Shown here: positions 46,098 through 54,353 of the stretch, piece by piece | How the letters are laid out: every line of letters starts with the position of its first letter | Position numbering within the stretch: the stretch's first letter is position 1 | Made by a program: the position numbers and the translations under genes | DNA from: an uncultured Sphingomonadaceae bacterium | GTDB lineage: Bacteria > Pseudomonadota > Alphaproteobacteria > Sphingomonadales > Sphingomonadaceae | DNA length: 64,000 nucleotides | Assembly: GCA_937996655.1 (NCBI GenBank) | Contig: CALKUK010000014.1 | Location: forward strand, 62,001-126,000 | Reading direction: 5' to 3' | The notes under the pieces: generated by a model | The model's database searches: none | What the model saw: only the letters and a program-made list of their open reading frames with translations | Told to the model about the DNA's origin: nothing

Positions 46098-48257
46098 ATG
46101 ACAAAGCGACCCATAATCGCGGCCTTGGCCGTGCTGCTCTGCGGACAGGCGGCCCTGTCCGCCCCTGCAAAGCACGTCCCTTCACAGAAAGTGTCCATGA
46201 CTGATTCAGCAAAGCCCCCCGTCGCTGCCCAAAAGCCGCATTTTTATGAACGGCATGGCGTCCGGATCGACGATCCCTATGCCTGGTTGAAGGATGAAGG
46301 CTATCCCAAGGTCGATGATGTCGACGTGCTCGACTATCTGAAGGCCGAAAACACCTATTTCGAAGCGCAGATGAAGCCGCTTGCGCCGCTTGTCGAAACG
46401 ATCTTTCAGGAGATGAAGGGCCGTCTGAAGGAAGATGACAGCTCGGTCCCGCAAAAGGACGGTGACTATCTTTACTGGCGCCGATTTGAACCGGGTGCCC
46501 AATATAAGCAGTGGATGCGCCAGCCCGTCAGCGGCGGTGCAGAGACGGTTCTGCTCGATGAAGCGAAGCTGGCTGAGGGCAAGGAATATTTTCGCCTGTC
46601 GGGCATCACCATTTCCGAAGATGACCGGATGATGGCTTATGCGACCGATACCAACGGGTCGGAACGCTACACCATCCGCTTTCAGGATCTGGTGACGGGG
46701 GAGCATCTGGCCGATGAAATCCCCGGCACGCTGGGCGACTTCGTGTTTTCAGCGGACGGAAAACATCTGCTCTATGGTCTCGTCAACGACAATTGGCGGG
46801 TGGAGAAGATCCTGATCCACACGCTCGGCACGCCTGTTGCTGAGGATAAGGTGATCTACGCGGAGCCCGATCAGGGGTTCCAGACGGGCGTCGGCATGAC
46901 GCACAGCCGCAAATGGATTGTGGTTGCAACAGGCGACAATGAAACAAGCGAAGTCCGCCTGCTCCCCGTCAATGATCCCTTCGCCAAGCCGCTCCTTGTG
47001 CGCGAGCGCAAAAAGGGCGTGGAATATGATGTGGAGGAGCATGAGGGCACGCTCTTCATCCACACCAATGACACGAGCACTCAGTTCCGGCTGGTGACCG
47101 CAGCGCTGGCCAAGCCCGGTGAATGGACGGAGCGCATCGCGCCATCGCCCAATTTCTACATGACGGCAGTGTCCACCTTTGCCGACTTCTTCATCGTCGA
47201 AGGGCGGGACAATGGCCTCGATCAGGTGGAAATCCACCCCTATCGCGGCGGCAAGCCCAAGCGGATTGCTTTCCCCGAAGCGAGCTATTCGGCGGGGCTC
47301 GACGAGAACCCGGAATATAAGGTCGCCAAGCTGCGGCTGTCCTATGAGTCGATGATCACGCCCGACACCGTGACCGAATATGATGTGTCCACAGGCGAGA
47401 TGACGACGCTCAAGGTGCAGGAAATCCCGAGCGGCTATGATGCTAGCCAATATGCGACTGAACGCGTCGAGATCACCGCGCGGGACGGAACGAAGGTGCC
47501 GGTGTCGGTCGTCTACAAAAAGGGATTCAAGAAAGACGGCAACGGCCCGCTCTATCTCTATGCCTATGGTGCCTATGGCTATGCGATCCCGCCGGGCTTT
47601 TCGACGGTGCGGCTCTCGCTGCTCGACCGCGGCTTTGCCTATGCCATCGCGCACATCCGCGGCGGCGATGATCTGGGCCAGCAATGGCAGCTGGATGGCA
47701 AGCTGACCAAGCGGACCAATACGTTCAACGACTTTGTGGACTCCGCCAAAGGCCTCATTGATTTAGGCTTTGCGAAGCCCGGGCGGATTGTGGCGGCGGG
47801 GGGCTCTGCCGGCGGCGAGCTGATGGGTGTCGTCGTCAACACCGATCCTGAGTTGTGGGGTGCGGTCGCAGCGCATGTGCCGTTTGTCGATGTGCTCAAC
47901 ACCATGCAGGATGAAACCCTGCCGCTGACGCCGGGCGAATGGCCGGAATGGGGCAACCCCATCACCGACAAAGCGGCGTTTGATCTCATCCGCAGCTACA
48001 GCCCCTATGACAATGTGAAGGCGCAGGCCTATCCGCCGCTGTTCATCACCGGCGGCCTCAACGACCCGCGCGTGACCTATTGGGAGCCTGCCAAATGGGC
48101 CGCCAAGCTGCGCGCGACCAAGACCGACCAGAGTGTCCTGTTGCTCAAAACCAATATGGGCGCAGGCCATGGCGGTAAGTCCGGCCGGTTTGAGAGCCTT
48201 CGTGAGGACGCGGAAGAATATGCCTTCTTCCTGTGGCAGCTGGGGATGGTGAAATAG
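46098..48257 (+). CDS. ptrB: S9A oligopeptidase B, with signal peptide
   Basis: 719-residue serine peptidase of the prolyl oligopeptidase S9A family, with the oligopeptidase B layout: beta-propeller (residues about 90-430), then LYLYAYGAYGYAIPPGFS, AHIRGGDDLGQQW, the nucleophile elbow AGGSAGGELMG and a catalytic His in GAGHGGKSGR. OpdB cuts after basic residues in short peptides. Here the ATG at 46098 gives a signal peptide (MTKRPIIAALAVLLCGQAALSA), unlike the cytosolic E. coli enzyme. A start at 46197 (MTDSAKPP) would make a leaderless form. Confidence 0.92.
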   Translation: MTKRPIIAALAVLLCGQAALSAPAKHVPSQKVSMTDSAKPPVAAQKPHFYERHGVRIDDPYAWLKDEGYPKVDDVDVLDYLKAENTYFEAQMKPLAPLVETIFQEMKGRLKEDDSSVPQKDGDYLYWRRFEPGAQYKQWMRQPVSGGAETVLLDEAKLAEGKEYFRLSGITISEDDRMMAYATDTNGSERYTIRFQDLVTGEHLADEIPGTLGDFVFSADGKHLLYGLVNDNWRVEKILIHTLGTPVAEDKVIYAEPDQGFQTGVGMTHSRKWIVVATGDNETSEVRLLPVNDPFAKPLLVRERKKGVEYDVEEHEGTLFIHTNDTSTQFRLVTAALAKPGEWTERIAPSPNFYMTAVSTFADFFIVEGRDNGLDQVEIHPYRGGKPKRIAFPEASYSAGLDENPEYKVAKLRLSYESMITPDTVTEYDVSTGEMTTLKVQEIPSGYDASQYATERVEITARDGTKVPVSVVYKKGFKKDGNGPLYLYAYGAYGYAIPPGFSTVRLSLLDRGFAYAIAHIRGGDDLGQQWQLDGKLTKRTNTFNDFVDSAKGLIDLGFAKPGRIVAAGGSAGGELMGVVVNTDPELWGAVAAHVPFVDVLNTMQDETLPLTPGEWPEWGNPITDKAAFDLIRSYSPYDNVKAQAYPPLFITGGLNDPRVTYWEPAKWAAKLRATKTDQSVLLLKTNMGAGHGGKSGRFESLREDAEEYAFFLWQLGMVK

Positions 48258-48260
48258 GGC

Positions 48261-48653
48261 GTGAAGGACTTCCGTCTTCCCATCGCGCCCGCCCCTGCCG
48301 ACATCGATGAACTTGGCCATGTCAACAATGCGGTATGGGTACGGTGGCTGCAGGATGTGGCGACCGCCCATTGGGATGCGGTTGCAAGGGATGAGGACAA
48401 GACGGCCTATGTCTGGGTCGTCGTCCGGCATGAGATTGACTATCTCGGCAATGTCGGCCCCGGGGAGACGGTGACCGCGCGGACATGGATCAGAGATCCC
48501 CCCAAGGGCGCGCGCTTTGACCGGAATGTCGAGTTTCTGAATGGCGGCGGCAAAGTGGTCGTGCGCGCTAAGACGACTTGGGCGTTGATCGACAAAGCCT
48601 CGGGCCGGATCGCCCGGGTGCGGGAGGAGATTGCGGCCCCGTTTCTGGGGTGA
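48261..48653 (+). CDS. acyl-CoA thioesterase, 4HBT hot-dog family
   Basis: 130-residue hot-dog fold protein. ADIDELGHVNNAVWVRWLQDV is the 4HBT active-site segment with the catalytic Asp. GTG start, 3 nt after the oligopeptidase stop, so probably cotranslated. Related proteins include YbgC and FadM thioesterases acting on acyl-CoA or acyl-ACP; the substrate cannot be told. Confidence 0.88.
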   Translation: MKDFRLPIAPAPADIDELGHVNNAVWVRWLQDVATAHWDAVARDEDKTAYVWVVVRHEIDYLGNVGPGETVTARTWIRDPPKGARFDRNVEFLNGGGKVVVRAKTTWALIDKASGRIARVREEIAAPFLG

Positions 48654-48667
48654 ATGAAAAGACACCG

Positions 48668-48751
48668 CTTACCCTGAGCCTGTCGAAGGGTTGCTGTTCC
48701 TTTTTGAAGAGAAGGACCAGGCTTCGATGAGCTCACCCTGAGCGGGGTAAG
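48668..48751. repeat. imperfect palindromic repeat (ACCCTGAGC type)
   Basis: CTTACCCTGAGCCTGTCGAAG (48668-48688) faces CTTCGATGAGCTCACCC... (48722-48751) in inverted orientation with matching ends (CTTACCC, GAGC, TCGAAG), and ACCCTGAGC occurs directly repeated at 48671 and 48735. Sequences of this type (CCTGAGCCTGTCGAAGG) are widespread intergenic repeats. It fills part of the 223-bp gap before the ABC transporter gene; the rest holds only a small palindrome, AACGCGC ... GCGCGTT, near 48823. Confidence 0.7.
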
Positions 48752-48876
48752 AGGAAATCTGAAAGTGGTTTCAACACCGCCTCATTCGCTTTCAACCCGT
48801 TCGGAATGACGCCGCAGAGGGACAACGCGCTTCAACGCGCGTTCCATCCCGCCAGGATATGATCTAGGGAACCAAG

Positions 48877-50697
48877 ATGCCACCCCAAGCCCCCGCAACG
48901 GCCGATACGTCTGGCCTCGATTTTGCCGTGATGCGGCGCTTCATCCCCTATCTATGGCCCAAGGACATGCCGGGCCTGCGGCTCCGCATCGTCATCGCGC
49001 TCACGCTGGTGCTGGTGTCCAAGGGCATCCAGATCAGTATGGGCTTCCTTTATGGCGCCGCGATTGACCGGATGAAGCCGGGGCTGGAAGCTGGCGTCAC
49101 GCTCGCGATCGGGCTGGTCGTGGCCTATGCGGGTGCGCGCTTTGCAGGCGTGCTGTTCGATAACCTCCGCAACGTCGTGTTTGAGCGGGTGGGACAGGAT
49201 GCGACGCGCAGGCTTGCTGAACATGTCTTTGCACATCTGCATAAATTGAGCCTGCGTTTTCATCTGTCACGCCGCACCGGGGCTGTCACCAAGGTGATTG
49301 AGCGGGGGACGAAGAGCATCGATGTCATGCTTTACTTCCTCCTCTTCAACATCGCGCCCACGGTGATTGAACTCGCTGCCGTGATGATCATTTTCGGCAC
49401 CAAATTTTCCATGGGTCTCGTCGGCGCGACCGCGCTGATGGTGGTCACCTATATCTATTTCACGCAGAAAGTGACCGATTGGCGCAACGCCCTGCGCGCT
49501 GAAATGAATGAACTGGATACCGCCACGGTCGCGCGGTCGGTGGACAGTCTGCTCAACTATGAGACGGTCAAATATTTCAACGCAGAAAAGCGGGAGACCG
49601 AAATCTATGCGCGCGTTGCGCGGCGCTATGCCGATGCGGCGGTCAAATCGGAAAACTCGCTCGCCTGGCTCAATATCGGTCAGTCGCTGGTGACCAATCT
49701 GATGATGGCGGGCGCAATGGGCTATACCGTCTGGGGCTGGTCAAAGGGTGAATTCACCTCGGGCGACGTCGTCCTCGTCAATACGCTGTTGGCCCAGCTG
49801 TTCCGCCCGCTTGATATGCTCGGCATGGTGTACCGCACCGTGCGGCAGGGGCTGACCGATATGGCGGCGATGTTTGACCTGATCGATACCGAAGCTGAAG
49901 TGCGCGACCGGCCCGATGCCAAGCCGTTGGTCATCTCCGGCGGTGCGTTGTCTTTCGAAGATGTCAGCTTCGCCTATGAGGCGGACCGCCCGATCCTGAA
50001 GGGCGTCAGTTTTGCGGTTCCGGCCGGGCGGACAATGGCTGTCGTCGGCCCGTCGGGTGCGGGCAAATCGACGCTCGCGCGGCTCATCTACCGTTTTTAT
50101 GATGTCACCGGTGGCCGCATCATGATCGATGGGCAGGATGTGCGCGATGTGACGCAATCGACGTTGCGCGCCGCGATTGGCATCGTGCCGCAGGACACGG
50201 TTCTGTTCAACGACACGATTGGCTATAATGTCGGATATGGCCGTGAAGGCGCCTCTCAGGAGGAGATTGAGGCCGCCGCCCGTGGCGCGCAGATCCATGC
50301 CTTTATTGCCGCCCAACCCCAGCAATATGAAACCCCCGTGGGGGAGCGCGGATTGAAGCTCTCCGGCGGGGAAAAACAGCGCGTGGCGATTGCGCGTACG
50401 CTCCTGAAAGATCCGCCGCTCCTGATTTTGGATGAAGCGACCAGCGCCCTCGATAGCCGGACCGAATCTGAAATTCAGGCGACATTGGCCCGCGTTTCAG
50501 AAAAGCGCACCACCGTCGTCATTGCCCACCGCTTGTCCACCATCGTTGATGCGGATGAGATCATCGTGCTGGAGGCGGGCCAGGTTGCGGAGCGGGGCAC
50601 CCATGCAGACCTGCTCAAACAGGGCGGCCTTTATGCTGAAATGTGGGCGCGCCAGCAGGCGGAGGATGATGAGGAAAGCGCGGTAGCGGCCGAATAG
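48877..50697 (+). CDS. Atm1/HMT1-type ABC exporter (permease-ATPase)
   Basis: 606-residue half-transporter, probably a homodimer in the inner membrane. Six transmembrane segments in residues about 25-330 include SLLNYETVKYFNAEKRE, the hallmark of the Atm1/ABCB7/HMT1 group that exports glutathione-linked compounds and metal-thiol complexes. The ATPase domain has Walker A VVGPSGAGKST, signature LSGGEKQRVAIAR and Walker B LLILDEATSALD. A role in Fe-S precursor or heavy-metal/glutathione export is inferred from the family. Confidence 0.92.
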   Translation: MPPQAPATADTSGLDFAVMRRFIPYLWPKDMPGLRLRIVIALTLVLVSKGIQISMGFLYGAAIDRMKPGLEAGVTLAIGLVVAYAGARFAGVLFDNLRNVVFERVGQDATRRLAEHVFAHLHKLSLRFHLSRRTGAVTKVIERGTKSIDVMLYFLLFNIAPTVIELAAVMIIFGTKFSMGLVGATALMVVTYIYFTQKVTDWRNALRAEMNELDTATVARSVDSLLNYETVKYFNAEKRETEIYARVARRYADAAVKSENSLAWLNIGQSLVTNLMMAGAMGYTVWGWSKGEFTSGDVVLVNTLLAQLFRPLDMLGMVYRTVRQGLTDMAAMFDLIDTEAEVRDRPDAKPLVISGGALSFEDVSFAYEADRPILKGVSFAVPAGRTMAVVGPSGAGKSTLARLIYRFYDVTGGRIMIDGQDVRDVTQSTLRAAIGIVPQDTVLFNDTIGYNVGYGREGASQEEIEAAARGAQIHAFIAAQPQQYETPVGERGLKLSGGEKQRVAIARTLLKDPPLLILDEATSALDSRTESEIQATLARVSEKRTTVVIAHRLSTIVDADEIIVLEAGQVAERGTHADLLKQGGLYAEMWARQQAEDDEESAVAAE

Positions 50698-50709
50698 CGT
50701 TTTCCACCG

Positions 50710-52530
50710 GTGCCGCTTGACCCTTGTCAGGATAGCTCGACTTCCCGCTCCGCGCCCGCCAAAGCCGCAAGCGTGTCGGCCCTCCTCGATCAGCTTCATG
50801 CGACCTTCGGTTTCTCCGCCTTTCGCGGGGTGCAGGCGCAGGTCATTGACCGCGTTATGGCGGGCGAGCGCACTTTGGCCGTCATGCCAACGGGTGCGGG
50901 CAAGTCGCTCTGCTACCAGCTCCCATCCGTGGCGATGGAGGGGACTTGTGTCGTCATTTCCCCATTGATCGCGCTGATGCATGATCAGGTGCGTGCAGCC
51001 GATGCGGTTGGCATCCGGGCAGCGACGCTGACCTCTGCCGATGATGATCGGGCCGCAACGATGGACCGGTTCCGCGCGGGTCTGCTCGACCTGCTCTATG
51101 TCGCGCCCGAACGTGCGTCCTCGGGTGAGTTCCGCAATCTGTTGCGGCAGGGGAAGATTACGCTCTTCGCGATCGATGAGGCGCATTGCGTGTCCGAATG
51201 GGGGCATGATTTCCGCCCCGATTACAGGATGCTCGCGCCGCTAATGGATGAATTTCCGGATGTGCCGCGTCTGGCGCTGACGGCGACGGCGGATGCCCAT
51301 ACCCGGGGCGACATCTTGGCGCAGCTCGGCATTCCCGTAGGCGGGATGATCGTGTCTGGCTTTGACCGGCCCAATATCCGCTATGCCATTTCGCCGCGCG
51401 ACAATGGCCCGCGCCAGATCGCGGAGTTCGTTTCGACAACACCGGGGGCAGGCATTGTCTATGCCCGTTCGCGCGATGCAACGGAGAAGCTGGCGGCCTC
51501 GCTCGCCAAATCGGGGCGTCCGGTACGCGCCTATCATGCTGGGTTGGATGCCGATGTGCGCAAGCGCAATCAGGCGGATTTTGTCGCATCCGAAGATATG
51601 GTGATGGTCGCCACCATCGCGTTCGGGATGGGCATCGATAAGCCCGATGTTCGCTTTGTCATTCACGCGGGTCTGCCCAAATCGATTGAGGCCTATTATC
51701 AGGAAACCGGTCGTGCCGGGCGTGATGGTGATCCCGCGCTCGCCCAGATGTTCTGGGGGGCAGAGGACTTTGCCCGTGCCCGCCAATGGCTGTCTGAAGT
51801 CGAACCGAGCCGTTTGGCCGGAGAGCGGGCACGTCTCGCCTCGCTTGGTGCACTGGTCGAAACAGGGGGGTGCCGTCGCGCGGTGTTGCTGCGGCATTTC
51901 GGCGAAATACCGGGGGACACTTGCGGGAATTGCGACAATTGCCAAAGCCCACCAGCTGCCGTTGATGCGACCGAAGTGGCGCGCAAGCTGCTCTCCGCTG
52001 TGTATCGCACCGGCCAGAGCTATGGGCTGGGTCATATCGAAAATGTGCTGACCGGCAAAAGCGATGAGCGTGTGATCAAACAGCAGCATGACCGGCTGTC
52101 GGTTTTTGGCATTGTCTCTGCGGACGAGGCGCCGATGCTCAAGCCCGTCGCCCGTTCGCTCACCCTGCGGGATGCGCTGCGCACGACTGACCATGGCGGG
52201 CTGATGCTTGGGCCAGAAGCGCGCGCGATTTTGAAGGGGGAGGGCCATGTCTCCATTGTCATCCCGCCCAAGCGGGAGCGGCGCAGGCGCGGCGGCGCCA
52301 GCCCCAATCCCGTTGGGGATCCAATCTTCGAGGCGCTGCGGGCGTGTCGGCGGGACCTGGCAGCAGAAGCCGGTGTGCCGCCTTATGTGATTTTCCACGA
52401 TGCCACGCTGCGCGAAATGGCCCAGATTCGGCCAAAGAGTTTGCGGGACTTGGCGCTTGTCACCGGCGTGGGAGACCGTAAGCTTGAAGCCTATGGCGAT
52501 GCGTTTCTGGCTGTTCTAAAGCAATATTAG
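50710..52530 (+). CDS. recQ: ATP-dependent DNA helicase RecQ
   Basis: 606-residue 3'-5' helicase of recombinational repair. Motif I AVMPTGAGKSLCYQLP, DEAH box FAIDEAHCVSEWGHDFRP, and motif VI QETGRAGRDG are complete; the zinc-binding C-RR...CGNCDNC cluster, winged helix (RQC) and a C-terminal HRDC domain follow. The start is GTG and uncertain: 50710 is the first in frame and another GTG is at 50773, without a Shine-Dalgarno at either. It lies 12 nt after the ABC gene and precedes a DUF442 gene by 13 nt. Confidence 0.95.
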   Translation: MPLDPCQDSSTSRSAPAKAASVSALLDQLHATFGFSAFRGVQAQVIDRVMAGERTLAVMPTGAGKSLCYQLPSVAMEGTCVVISPLIALMHDQVRAADAVGIRAATLTSADDDRAATMDRFRAGLLDLLYVAPERASSGEFRNLLRQGKITLFAIDEAHCVSEWGHDFRPDYRMLAPLMDEFPDVPRLALTATADAHTRGDILAQLGIPVGGMIVSGFDRPNIRYAISPRDNGPRQIAEFVSTTPGAGIVYARSRDATEKLAASLAKSGRPVRAYHAGLDADVRKRNQADFVASEDMVMVATIAFGMGIDKPDVRFVIHAGLPKSIEAYYQETGRAGRDGDPALAQMFWGAEDFARARQWLSEVEPSRLAGERARLASLGALVETGGCRRAVLLRHFGEIPGDTCGNCDNCQSPPAAVDATEVARKLLSAVYRTGQSYGLGHIENVLTGKSDERVIKQQHDRLSVFGIVSADEAPMLKPVARSLTLRDALRTTDHGGLMLGPEARAILKGEGHVSIVIPPKRERRRRGGASPNPVGDPIFEALRACRRDLAAEAGVPPYVIFHDATLREMAQIRPKSLRDLALVTGVGDRKLEAYGDAFLAVLKQY

Positions 52531-52543
52531 GAGGACCGAACCG

Positions 52544-52972
52544 ATGTTCCGCACATTGACCAGCGACATTCTCGTTGCCCCGCAAATCGGCGTTGATGCC
52601 GTAGCGGAAGCCAAGGCGTTGGGCGTCACCTTGATCATCAACAATCGTCCTGAAGGCGAATCGGATGATCAGGTTCCCGGCGGTGACATTGAGGCGGCGG
52701 CCCGCGCGGCGGGCCTCGACTATGTGGCCATCCCCATCACCCATTCGGGCTTTAGCCAGCCACAGGTTGAAGCGATGGTCGCCGCGCTTGAGGGGGCCGA
52801 GGGCAAGATTTTGGCCTATTGCCGATCGGGCACGCGCTCCACTTTGCTCTGGGCGCTGGCCGAAAGCGCGCAGGGCGGAGACCCGGATTCGCTGACCAAC
52901 ATGGCGGCCAAGGCGGGCTATGACGTCGGCCCGGTGCGTCCGTTGATGGACATGCTGAAGGCGCAGGCCTGA
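52544..52972 (+). CDS. DUF442/TIGR01244 phosphatase or sulfurtransferase-like protein
   Basis: 142-residue protein of the DUF442 (beta-lactamase-hydrolase-like) family, a dual-specificity-phosphatase fold. The active-site loop is YCRSGTRSTLLW, a Cx5R motif (Cys, Arg). AGGAGG precedes the ATG. Some homologues are fused to persulfide dioxygenases and are thought to act on sulfur species; that link is only by family. It starts 13 nt after recQ. Confidence 0.87.
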   Translation: MFRTLTSDILVAPQIGVDAVAEAKALGVTLIINNRPEGESDDQVPGGDIEAAARAAGLDYVAIPITHSGFSQPQVEAMVAALEGAEGKILAYCRSGTRSTLLWALAESAQGGDPDSLTNMAAKAGYDVGPVRPLMDMLKAQA

Positions 52973-52974
52973 TC

Positions 52975-53373
52975 ATGCTGGTGCTGATCAAGCTTGGGGT
53001 GTCGCTCCTGTCGATCCTCGCGCTTGCCGGGCTGGCCAAATTATTGAACCTGGGCGGTGATCTGCGCATCCGTGACGAAGATCATGCCCGCGCGCTGGCG
53101 CAAGAGGCGGTCTTCGGCTTCGTCGCGACAGACATCGTCATCGACCGCGCCGGCATGGGCGCGCTCTTGAAGGATGCGCAGGGCCGCCAGATGCTGTTGC
53201 GCCGCCATGGCGCGGCCTTTGTCGGCCGCCTGCTCGACCGGCGGCTGGAAGCGCGGCTTGATCAGAATTTTCTCACCATCGGCACGGGGGAAAAGACCTT
53301 CGGGTCGATCACCCTCAACCTCGGTGACGCTGCCCAATATTGGGCAGCAGGGCTAAGGCACGTTCCCGCATGA
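52975..53373 (+). CDS. uncharacterised membrane-anchored protein
   Basis: 132 residues with one N-terminal hydrophobic segment (LIKLGVSLLSILALAGLAKLL). The rest is an alpha/beta mix (HARALAQEAVFGFVATDIVIDRAGMGAL ... GEKTFGSITLNLGDAAQYWA) that I do not recognise. It starts 2 nt after the DUF442 stop and its own stop overlaps the next ATG, so it is part of the same unit. It is probably a small inner-membrane protein conserved in relatives. Confidence 0.7.
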   Translation: MLVLIKLGVSLLSILALAGLAKLLNLGGDLRIRDEDHARALAQEAVFGFVATDIVIDRAGMGALLKDAQGRQMLLRRHGAAFVGRLLDRRLEARLDQNFLTIGTGEKTFGSITLNLGDAAQYWAAGLRHVPA

Positions 53374-54353
53374 CCATACCCAATCTTCCCAACCCTATCG
53401 ATTATGCTGTGCCGGGGTTCATCCTGCTCATCCTCATTGAGATGATCTGGGCCAAGCGCCGCGCCCCCGAAAAATATGAGCCAAAGGATACGCTCACCTC
53501 ACTCGCCTTCGGGCTGGGCAGCACGGTGGCAGGGCTCCTCGTCGCGGGCGGCGTGGTGGCCGTGTCGCTTTGGGCCTATGACTTCCGCCTGATGACCATT
53601 CCCTTCACCTGGTGGGCGTGGATTGCCTGCTTCGTGATCGATGATCTGGCCTATTACGCCTTTCACCGTTCAGCCCACCGCGTCCGCTGGTTCTGGGCAA
53701 GCCATGTGAACCATCATTCCAGCCAGCATTATAATCTGTCGACCGCGCTGCGGCAGACATGGACCGGCTTTTTCGCGATCAGCTTCATCTTCCGCGTGCC
53801 GTTGCTGTTCATGGGCTTTCATCCGGCGATGGTGGCGTTTGTCGGTGGGGTAAACCTCATCTACCAATTCTGGATCCACACCGAGGCGATTGACCGTTTT
53901 CCGCGCTGGTTTGAGGCGGTGATGAACACGCCGAGCCACCACCGTGTCCATCACGCGACCAATCCGCGCTATCTGGACCGCAACTATGCGGGCGTCTTCA
54001 TCATCTGGGACCGGATGTTCGGCACCTTTACGCCGGAAGTTTATGATGAGCCGATCCGCTATGGCATTGTGAAGCAATTGGGCACGTTCAATCTGCTTTG
54101 GTCGATCTTTCATGAATGGATCGGCATTGCGCAAGATATGTGGACGGCCCCCTGGCGCCACAAATTGAGCTATGTCTTGCGGGAGCCCGGCTGGTCGCAT
54201 GACGGCAGCCGGGAAACGAGTGACACGATAAGAGAGCGCTGGCTGGCAACACGCGGCCAAGCGGAAATGGGGATGGAAGAACAGGCATGGAAGAGTTCGA
54301 CATTGTCGTCATCGGCGGCGGATCAGGTGGAAGCGCGGCCGCAGGTCGGCTGA
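53370..54353 (+). CDS. sterol desaturase / fatty acid hydroxylase family protein
   Basis: 327-residue integral membrane di-iron oxygenase. The histidine clusters are HRSAHR, HVNHHSSQH and HRVHHATN, with four hydrophobic stretches around them. The start at 53370 shares ATGA with the preceding stop. In bacteria such proteins hydroxylate or desaturate lipids, carotenoids or ornithine lipids; the substrate is not inferable. Its 3' end overlaps the next gene by 67 bp in another frame. Confidence 0.9.
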   Translation: MTIPNLPNPIDYAVPGFILLILIEMIWAKRRAPEKYEPKDTLTSLAFGLGSTVAGLLVAGGVVAVSLWAYDFRLMTIPFTWWAWIACFVIDDLAYYAFHRSAHRVRWFWASHVNHHSSQHYNLSTALRQTWTGFFAISFIFRVPLLFMGFHPAMVAFVGGVNLIYQFWIHTEAIDRFPRWFEAVMNTPSHHRVHHATNPRYLDRNYAGVFIIWDRMFGTFTPEVYDEPIRYGIVKQLGTFNLLWSIFHEWIGIAQDMWTAPWRHKLSYVLREPGWSHDGSRETSDTIRERWLATRGQAEMGMEEQAWKSSTLSSSAADQVEARPQVG

